A DNA stretch of 5,006 nucleotides. Source: Deltaproteobacteria bacterium. GTDB lineage: Bacteria > Desulfobacterota > SM23-61. Location of the stretch: contig JAOUFX010000314.1 in the NCBI GenBank assembly GCA_029857975.1, forward strand, positions 1 through 5,006. The letters are read 5' to 3'. A program made the translations under genes and the position numbers. The notes beneath the pieces were generated by a model. That model saw only the letters and a program-made list of their open reading frames with translations, searched no databases and was not told where the DNA came from. This document shows positions 1 through 3,468 of the stretch, one piece after another (position 1 is the stretch's first letter; the number at the start of each line of letters is the position of its first letter).

Positions 1-300
1 GGCGGGATGGCCGTGACCTTAAAACCGGAAATGGCCGGGGATCTTAAGGCCACGATCCAATTCGATGTCTCCGGTAGACAGGCCGGGCAATGGTATTATG
101 AGATTGCCGACGGTTACTGCGCCTTCAGGGAAGGTCAATTGGACCATCCTACTCTGACGATTCACACGCCTTCGGAAGTTTGGCTGGCGATATCAAGGGG
201 GGAACTCGACGGCGCCAAGGCCTTTATGGAAAAGAGATATTCGGCAGAAGGTGATTTAAGTCTTTTAATGCGATTAAAGAGCCTTTTTGGGCCGATGTAG
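1..300 (+). CDS. SCP2 sterol-binding-domain protein (N-terminus probably outside window)
   Basis: Seen: the frame is open from base 1 through the ATG at 7 to the TAG at 298-300, giving 97 residues from that ATG. The sequence has the layout of the SCP2 sterol-carrier fold: a strand near residues 14-22 (KATIQFDVSG), a strand around residues 29-34 (WYYEIADG), the block EVWLAISRGELDGAKAFM (about 57-74), and the ending EGDLSLLMRLKSLF. The EVWLAI..GELDG..AFM and GDLSLLM blocks are family hallmarks. Known: such domains form a hydrophobic pocket for lipids or acyl-CoA and occur alone or at the C-terminus of larger proteins. The ATG at 7 lies where family members have an internal Met just before the first strand, and no ribosome binding site is visible before it. 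I therefore infer that the true start, and perhaps another domain, lies upstream. The ligand cannot be inferred. It converges on the next gene with a 17-base gap. Confidence 0.8.
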   Translation, partial: GGMAVTLKPEMAGDLKATIQFDVSGRQAGQWYYEIADGYCAFREGQLDHPTLTIHTPSEVWLAISRGELDGAKAFMEKRYSAEGDLSLLMRLKSLFGPM

Positions 301-317
301 GTAAGCGGCCAGATGAT

Positions 318-611
318 TTATTTCCTAACATTTATGTAAAGGCCGCCGGAGTTGTAAACGATCCACATGCTGGCGGAGGTAAAGATGCCTATCCCCATGA
401 TGATCAATAAGGTCAAGAAATATTGGTTTTCATCTTTTTTCCACCAGGGTTCGGCATCATGGAGAGGGCTTAGGGAGCGCGAGATCTCTTTGGAGGAAGA
501 AATTTCTTCCCTGGGAGCCGGGGTAATGCCCTTCTTTGGCGAGTGAGAACAGGTAGAAGAAACAAATAAAAAAGTTATAAAAATTATAAATGATATTAAT
601 TTATTTCTCAT
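318..611 (-). CDS. small membrane-anchored hypothetical protein, 97 aa
   Basis: I do not recognise a family. Visible features: a basic N-terminus (MRNK) followed by a hydrophobic stretch (about residues 5-18) ending in VSSTC. This is either a signal peptide with a weak lipobox (Cys21, but Thr at -1 and Ser at -3 are unusual) or a plain signal anchor. A polar linker rich in Ser, Pro, Lys and Glu follows (about 22-60), including a Trp-Trp pair (56-57). A second hydrophobic helix (about 64-85, LTLLIIMGIGIFTSASMWIV) and a short tail complete it. The likely topology puts a short periplasmic loop between two membrane attachments. No strong Shine-Dalgarno is seen upstream (only an AAAGTA-like run), so start and expression are uncertain. 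It stands alone, converging on the SCP2 gene. Confidence 0.5.
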   Translation of the reverse strand: MRNKLISFIIFITFLFVSSTCSHSPKKGITPAPREEISSSKEISRSLSPLHDAEPWWKKDENQYFLTLLIIMGIGIFTSASMWIVYNSGGLYINVRK

Positions 612-694
612 AAATTACTTTAAGTTATATCGAGCGATTTTTTTCCAAACACCGAGAACACAGCGCAACATAGCCGCAACCCAAAATTTATTGG

Positions 695-724
695 ACGCAG
701 ATTAACGCAGATAAACACAGATAA
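695..724 (+). repeat. 10-bp tandem repeat, three units (ACGCAGATWA)
   Basis: Seen: ACGCAGATTA, ACGCAGATAA and ACACAGATAA lie head to tail with no gaps. The consensus unit is ACRCAGATWA, one helical turn long. I recall similar 'cgcagattaacgcagataa' tracts from many unrelated bacterial intergenic regions, so this is probably a dispersed repeat and not a local operator. Confidence 0.75.
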
Positions 725-979
725 AATTAAAATATGCTTAGTAAAATTTCAAGAATTTGAACGTTAGTAGTACAGAGAATCATATCATAGTCGAAAGACC
801 AAATAAGCTCGATCTTTTCTCTGTTGTGACTCTTGTTTTAGGTATAACATATTTGATCAAACTTACCAAGGGAAGGCTGATTTAATTTATTTGAACCTTT
901 TTGGCCCAGGGGGCATCTAAATTTTTAACCAAGCAAAATATTTTAGAATTCTTCATGATGATTCTTTTAATAAAAAGTT

Positions 980-985
980 AGGAGG
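980..985 (+). promoter_or_regulatory. ribosome binding site of trxA
   Basis: AGGAGG sits 9 bases before the ATG at 995. This supports that start over the in-frame ATG at 1019, which has no comparable site and would remove the first eight residues. Confidence 0.85.
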
Positions 986-994
986 AGAGAGGCG

Positions 995-1327
995 ATGAGC
1001 GAAGGTGGAAATCTTTTCATGGTAACAGACGCGACTTTCCAGAAAGAAGTCTTGGAAGCGGAGCAACCGACATTCGTTGATTTTTGGGCCAGCTGGTGCG
1101 GACCCTGCAAGATGATCGGCCCAATTTTCGAAGAGCTTTCCAAAGAATATTCTGGAAAAATCAAGTTCGCTAAAGTAAATGTAGATGAAAACCCCAAAAC
1201 GCCGGCAAATTATGGAATCCGGGGTATTCCTACTTTGATCATGTTCAAAGAGGGGAAGGTGGTTGAACAGGTGGTAGGGGCGGTGCCCAAAAGCCAGCTT
1301 GACAGCGTCGTTAAAAAAGTTTTATGA
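995..1327 (+). CDS. trxA: thioredoxin
   Basis: A 110-residue single-domain thioredoxin of normal family length. It is a cytoplasmic dithiol-disulfide reductase that passes electrons from thioredoxin reductase to protein targets. Visible hallmarks are the strand [16 protein letters not shown] with redox cysteines Cys35 and Cys38, the buried acid Asp29 two residues before the FWASWCGPC block, Pro43 five residues after Cys38, and the cis-proline loop GIPT (Pro79). The late glycine of the [10 protein letters not shown] helix cap (Gly95) is also present. All key residues are intact. Compared with E. coli TrxA there are a few extra N-terminal residues (MSEGGNLF). The start is fixed by the AGGAGG at 980-985. 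The probable selenoprotein gene begins 16 bases after its stop, which suggests co-transcription and a role for this thioredoxin in reducing that protein. Confidence 0.96.
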   Translation: MSEGGNLFMVTDATFQKEVLEAEQPTFVDFWASWCGPCKMIGPIFEELSKEYSGKIKFAKVNVDENPKTPANYGIRGIPTLIMFKEGKVVEQVVGAVPKSQLDSVVKKVL

Positions 1328-1343
1328 AAGGATTGAATGAACA

Positions 1344-1505
1344 ATGGCCCTTAAAATTATTCTGGGAATGGCTATCGGGGCAGCGATTGGCTATGGGTTA
1401 AACCTGCTTTCTTCGAGCATCGGTAGCACTTGAGGCCTCACTTGCAACCCTTATTTGAGCACAGGTCTCGGTGCGACAATCGGGTTGATGCTGGCCTTAG
1501 GGTAA
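1344..1505 (+). CDS. probable selenoprotein: small DUF6132-like membrane protein with in-frame TGA (Sec30)
   Basis: Too short and interrupted to show as a normal ORF. Read from ATG 1344 to TAA 1503-1505, with TGA 1431-1433 taken as selenocysteine (U), it gives 53 residues. Residues 4-22 form a hydrophobic helix with a glycine zipper (Gly8, Gly12, Gly16). A short loop IGSTUGLTCNPYLST (26-40) follows, then a second glycine-rich helix (41-53, with Gly43 and Gly47). This matches the small two-helix proteins I recall as DUF6132, whose loop reads roughly GSCPITSxPxxSTxxGAxxG. The TGA aligns with their conserved Cys and NPYLSTGLGATIG aligns with the following segment. The family's earlier loop Cys is Ser here, and a Cys (Cys34) appears four residues after U, giving UxxxC. 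AAGGA at 1328-1332 is the likely ribosome site, 16-base gap from trxA. Function is unknown; membrane redox or chalcogen chemistry is inference. Alternative: a pseudogene with a nonsense mutation. Confidence 0.65.
1432..1469 (+). promoter_or_regulatory. candidate bacterial SECIS stem-loop
   Basis: Seen: GAGGCCT (1432-1438, beginning inside the TGA) can pair over 7 bp, with one G-U pair, with AGGTCTC (1463-1469). Above an internal loop a short upper stem is possible. One option is CTT 1441-1443 with GAG 1457-1459 (one G-U pair), giving an apical loop that starts with G1444. The other is TGC 1443-1445 with GCA 1459-1461. Known: bacterial SECIS elements are hairpins just 3' of the UGA inside the coding region, usually with a G early in the apical loop, recognised by SelB. 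The position fits; the upper stem is weak and the loop sits somewhat closer to the UGA than usual, so this is a candidate only. Confidence 0.45.
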
Positions 1506-1517
1506 GGCTATAAAAAC

Positions 1518-1559
1518 AGGTTAAAGGTAAAAGGTTAAAGGTCAAAGGTAAAGACCAAA
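1518..1559 (+). repeat. 7-bp tandem repeat between selenoprotein gene and fmdB
   Basis: Seen: five uninterrupted heptamers AGGTTAA, AGGTAAA, AGGTTAA, AGGTCAA, AGGTAAA (1518-1552), then a decayed sixth, GACCAAA (1553-1559). The consensus is AGGTHAA. It occupies most of the first half of the 100-base gap between the two genes. No role is evident; replication slippage could change its copy number. Confidence 0.8.
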
Positions 1560-1590
1560 GACTACGAGACTATACGACAAACTGACTATA

Positions 1591-1599
1591 AAGGAGGGA
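1591..1599 (+). promoter_or_regulatory. ribosome binding site fixing the GTG start of the FmdB-type gene
   Basis: AAGGAGGGA lies 6 bases before the GTG at 1606. The nearby ATG at 1599-1601 is in another frame, and the family's N-terminus (MPIYEYxC) begins exactly at this GTG. Confidence 0.85.
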
Positions 1600-1605
1600 T
1601 GGGGC

Positions 1606-1815
1606 GTGCCGATTTATGAGTATCAATGTTCAAAGTGTGCTCATCGTTTTGAAATGATCCATGGAGTTACGGAAAAGGAGCCGAAGATTCTTTGTCCCAA
1701 GTGTGGTGATTCCCGCATCCAGCGAATGATTTCTTCTTTTTCTTGCGGAGGCCTTAAGGAATCCGAAGCCGGATCGGTTTCAGGCTGCGGGCCAAAACCA
1801 GGCCGCTTTTCCTGA
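1606..1815 (+). CDS. FmdB-family zinc ribbon protein
   Basis: A 69-residue protein with the typical FmdB opening MPIYEYQCSKCAHRFE. Two CxxC pairs (Cys8/Cys11 and Cys30/Cys33, the latter CPKCGD) would bind one zinc in a rubredoxin-like ribbon. RIQRMISSFSCGG follows as in other members, then a Gly/Ser-rich tail with two more cysteines (Cys47 and Cys61). Known: the family is named from a gene in a formamidase region and proposed as a regulatory protein. Its biochemical role is not established, and small stand-alone members are very common in Deltaproteobacteria. The start is GTG, supported by the strong ribosome site at 1591-1599. It lies 100 bases after the selenoprotein gene and ahead of the terminator at 1857-1894, so it is probably the last gene of the trxA transcription unit, although its own promoter in the repeat-rich gap cannot be excluded. 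Confidence 0.9.
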   Translation: MPIYEYQCSKCAHRFEMIHGVTEKEPKILCPKCGDSRIQRMISSFSCGGLKESEAGSVSGCGPKPGRFS

Positions 1816-1828
1816 GGGTGAAATTGAG

Positions 1829-1845
1829 CCCCGCCGGTGGCGGGG
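1829..1845. repeat. GC-rich hairpin after fmdB
   Basis: CCCCGCC (1829-1835) and GGCGGGG (1839-1845) pair perfectly over 7 bp with a three-base loop. There is no T-run after it, so it is not itself a standard terminator. It could stabilise the fmdB 3' end or assist the terminator that follows. Confidence 0.6.
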
Positions 1846-1856
1846 GTATGGAATTA

Positions 1857-1894
1857 AAAAGCCAAGGCCGGGATAAATCCCGGCCTTGGCTTTT
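1857..1894. terminator. bidirectional intrinsic terminator
   Basis: GCCAAGGCCGGGAT (1861-1874) pairs perfectly with 1877-1890, a stem of up to 14 bp with a 2-4 base loop. It is flanked by an A-run (1856-1860) and a T-run (1891-1894). It therefore reads as a hairpin plus U-tract on both strands: four U after the + strand stem, five on the - strand. It lies between the converging fmdB gene and the lipoprotein operon and can serve both. Confidence 0.9.
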
Positions 1895-1922
1895 GAGGGT
1901 TTCCAGAAAAGAAACGGTTACG

Positions 1923-2588
1923 TTATCTCGTTTTCAAGAGTTTTTCCTTGAGCAGGGTTTCGTCTTTAAGCATTTTATTAAAGCCATCCTTGAAAACCTC
2001 GTTGATCAAGGCCTCCGCGTGCTTGGGTTGGTAAAGAGGACGGTCAGTTTCCTGGGCGGTCCCTTCTATGGTTTTGCTGACCCAAGTCCTTTCCTTAACC
2101 AGGCCCCAGTTGAGTCGAATACTCAACCGGGCATTGGTATCGGTGGTAGCTATGCCACTTTTGGCCTCCACCCATAAAGATTCAATTTTGCCCCCAAAAG
2201 CAACATCGGCCGGGATATCCTTGAAATCGTCTTTCGATGGATCCAGGTAACGATTGACCACGGTTACTTTGAACCCTGCTTTCTCCAGCATTTGGGCCAG
2301 GGACTTCGTAAGGACCTGCTCCACGGTTCCCGCATCCGCTTTGAAAAAATCAATCATGCCATCCCGATAGACTCTACGCCCCAGGTAGAGGCGGTCGGGC
2401 CGAACATCCTGAAAATTATAGAGAGCCAATGTTACAGGTGGGGAAACTCCGCGGAGGAAAGGGGGTGTTTGGGAAGTATCGTAGCTCAAGTGGAGGAGGT
2501 AGGTCTTACTGCTGGCACAACCTGCCAGGTACAAAAGACCGAGCAGCATGATCATTACGAAAACGTAACTCGATATTTTTTTTTTCAT
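1923..2588 (-). CDS. YajG-like outer-membrane lipoprotein
   Basis: 221 residues. The N-terminus MKKKISSYVFVMIMLLGLLYLAGC is a lipoprotein signal peptide with lipobox LAGC and acylated Cys24; Ala at +2 suggests sorting to the outer membrane. The mature part reads VTLALYNFQDVRPDRLYLGRR (about 52-72), then VEQVLTKSLAQMLEKAGFKV (about 89-108), then a strand-rich region with Gly-Lys-Ile-Glu. This pattern, a strand with 'DxR', a helix ending in 'L...GF.V', then paired strands, resembles YajG and the auxiliary lipoproteins of lipid-transport systems. The match is by layout, not a firm family call. AGGAGG at 2595-2600 lies 6 bases before the ATG. The start codon is followed by a run of ten A (2576-2585 on the + strand as T). 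It is the second gene of an operon, 14 bases after the BamE-like gene, and ends at the terminator at 1857-1894. Confidence 0.75.
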   Translation of the reverse strand: MKKKISSYVFVMIMLLGLLYLAGCASSKTYLLHLSYDTSQTPPFLRGVSPPVTLALYNFQDVRPDRLYLGRRVYRDGMIDFFKADAGTVEQVLTKSLAQMLEKAGFKVTVVNRYLDPSKDDFKDIPADVAFGGKIESLWVEAKSGIATTDTNARLSIRLNWGLVKERTWVSKTIEGTAQETDRPLYQPKHAEALINEVFKDGFNKMLKDETLLKEKLLKTR

Positions 2589-2602
2589 CCTTTTCCTCCT
2601 CT

Positions 2603-2950
2603 TTATGGTTTTATAAATTGAAAACTTTTAACGACTCCGTTTTTGATTGTGACCTCAAAGATTTCTTCCCGGTCTTTATCAAGGAAACCATGGATTACAA
2701 ATCCCCCGGGGAGGGTTGGGCTTTCTGTCTGAAAGTGGATATAAAGGAGAACCTGAGTTCCGTCTATTTTGTTTTCTTTCTTGGAAGGAGGACCCAAAAG
2801 TTTGAAAAGGTCCATTTCAGTGGTCTTGCCTAATTTTATTTCCTGAATCTGGGCCGAGGATAGTTTCGTCCCCTCCGTAGAATGCAAGGTGTAATAACAT
2901 CCCCCGGTCATAATGAAAATACAAAAGAGACAAATAAGCACAAGTTTCAT
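2603..2950 (-). CDS. SmpA/OmlA (BamE-like) domain lipoprotein
   Basis: 115 residues. The signal peptide MKLVLICLFCIFIMTGGC has lipobox TGGC (Cys18), and Tyr19 at +2 is compatible with the outer membrane. Residues about 34-60 (IQEIKLGKTTEMDLFKLLGPPSKKE) are the SmpA/BamE signature: a helix, the 'lGkTt..dl...lGpP' block, then strands ending in EEIFEVTIKNGVVKSFQFIK, like the C-terminal strand of the fold. Known: BamE is a small lipoprotein of the outer-membrane protein assembly complex, but many paralogs with this domain have other or unknown roles. The long middle insertion (TESPTLPGGFVIHGFLDKD) makes a paralog more likely than true BamE. The ribosome site is poor (ACGAGA), while a good promoter lies just upstream (2977-3005). 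It is co-transcribed with the lipoprotein gene downstream. Confidence 0.8.
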   Translation of the reverse strand: MKLVLICLFCIFIMTGGCYYTLHSTEGTKLSSAQIQEIKLGKTTEMDLFKLLGPPSKKENKIDGTQVLLYIHFQTESPTLPGGFVIHGFLDKDREEIFEVTIKNGVVKSFQFIKP

Positions 2951-2976
2951 TTTTTTCTCGTTGGTTTTTTGGCCCC

Positions 2977-3005
2977 ATTATATCCGTCACCGCAGTTTTT
3001 ATCAA
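2977..3005 (-). promoter_or_regulatory. sigma70 promoter of the lipoprotein operon
   Basis: On the - strand, TTGATA (3005-3000) is followed after exactly 17 bases by a perfect TATAAT (2982-2977). The start of transcription would fall near 2970, leaving a leader of about 20 bases before the ATG at 2950. The -35 box lies in an inverted repeat (3001-3017) at the edge of the MITE-like element. Confidence 0.8.
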
Positions 3006-3017
3006 ATAAAATTTGAT
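3001..3017. repeat. palindrome at the -35 box
   Basis: ATCAAAT-AAA-ATTTGAT is a perfect 7-bp inverted repeat with a 3-base centre. Its right half is the outer end of the MITE-like element and its left half contributes to the -35 box of the lipoprotein promoter. It could be an operator or a by-product of element insertion. Confidence 0.6.
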
Positions 3018-3264
3018 GGCTTCGTAAAAAGTCCATCTGCGGTGTTGCGCTTCACCCCCGCCCTGTTAGATCAGAAACTCCGCATCTGAAGTATAGGGCG
3101 GGGATTCGATTTTCAAGAGCAGATTCATCTTGGTGGCTATCTAACAGGGTGAATCATTGCGGCGTACCTCTTAAGTACGCCTCATTCCTCAGGATTTGCG
3201 CGCCTGGCATCTGGAGCTTTTTACTTTGCCATCCATCTTGACGACTTTTTACGAGTTCATCAAA
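3012..3264. mobile_element. MITE-like non-coding element with 22-bp terminal inverted repeats
   Basis: The left end (3012-3033) begins TTTGATG and ends CGTAAAAAGTC. The right end (3243-3264) is its reverse complement at 19 of 22 positions. The 253-base element holds no plausible gene but has nested inverted repeats: CCCCGCCCT 3056-3064 with AGGGCGGGG 3095-3103, CCCTGTTAGAT 3061-3071 with its complement 3139-3149, and GGCGTAC 3161-3167 with GTACGCC 3175-3181. I recall GACTTTTTACGAGTTCATCAA-type ends as frequent dispersed repeats in deltaproteobacterial genomes. It could be a MITE moved by a transposase elsewhere, or a large REP-like element. Confidence 0.65.
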
Positions 3265-3286
3265 TTTGATGATCCCGTAAAAAGTC
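3243..3286. repeat. 22-bp-arm palindrome joining two element ends
   Basis: The right end of the MITE-like element (3243-3264) is followed with no spacer by a further copy in opposite orientation (3265-3286). The arms match at 20 of 22 positions (GACTTTTTACG.. / ..CGTAAAAAGTC around CATCAAATTTGATG). This makes a 44-base cruciform-capable palindrome and shows that a second element end abuts the first. Confidence 0.85.
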
Positions 3287-3294
3287 AGAAAAGC

Positions 3295-3380
3295 CGTCAC
3301 GCCTGCGAAAGCAGTCCCGCCTGCGGCGGGATGGATTCCCGCTCCCCGCTTTTGCGAGGACAAGTTTCGCAGGAATGACG
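3295..3380. repeat. palindromic dispersed repeat of the 'VIPAKAG' type
   Basis: Outer arms CGTCACGCCTGCGAAA (3295-3310) and TTTCGCAGGAATGACG (3365-3380) are complementary at 14 of 16 positions. Inside is a hairpin TCCCGCC-TGC-GGCGGGA (3315-3331). Read on the - strand it gives the phrase VIPAKLVLAKAGSGNPS, the well-known false translation of the GTCATTCCCGCGAAAGCGGGAAT family of intergenic repeats. It is not a gene. Confidence 0.8.
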
Positions 3381-3414
3381 AAAATGGGATAAAAAGGCAC
3401 CAAGAGGGATGGCC

Positions 3415-3445
3415 ATGCAGGGGCACGGTCACCGTGCCCCTGCAT
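3415..3445. repeat. perfect 15-bp hairpin downstream of the baeRF gene
   Basis: ATGCAGGGGCACGGT (3415-3429) and its exact complement (3431-3445) flank one base; a realistic loop is three bases. It lies 23 bases beyond the stop of the - strand gene, so it may protect or end that transcript. No U-run follows on either strand, so it is not a standard intrinsic terminator. GGGGCACGG...CCGTGCCCC hairpins are also a common dispersed repeat. Confidence 0.8.
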
Positions 3446-3468
3446 CGGATAACCTTTTTCCCGGCTTG

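Larger units (their letters stand above)
612..994. other. gene-free region upstream of trxA
   Basis: No convincing gene is seen on either strand in these 383 bases. The region is AT-rich and holds a three-unit 10-bp tandem repeat (695-724) of a type I recall as common intergenic debris in this kind of genome. A TATAAC at 843-848 is a possible -10 box for trxA, but no good -35 lies 16-18 bases before it, and it would leave a leader of about 140 bases. The trxA promoter is therefore not assigned. Confidence 0.5.

Noticed and set aside
895..920. Sigma54-type promoter around TTGGCCCAGGGGGCAT
   Set aside because: The GG and GC are 8 bases apart, not the required 10.
967..1197. Minus-strand open frame of 76 codons
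   Set aside because: It is the antisense shadow of the thioredoxin gene and has no family resemblance.
1344..1433. A complete 29-residue peptide ending at a genuine TGA stop
   Set aside because: The frame after the TGA continues as a sensible, family-like sequence to a TAA, and the TGA matches a conserved Cys position. A true stop would leave this coherence unexplained. A nonsense-mutated pseudogene remains possible.
1518..1559. CRISPR or riboswitch reading of the heptamer array
   Set aside because: Units are too short, without spacers, and show no conserved aptamer fold.
1818..2177. Plus-strand open frame of 119 codons
   Set aside because: It runs through the two-way terminator and the reverse strand of the lipoprotein gene; its translation is not protein-like.
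3154..3445. Overlapping open frames on both strands in the repeat block
   Set aside because: They translate inverted repeats, including the familiar false peptide VIPAK. No ribosome sites or domains are seen.
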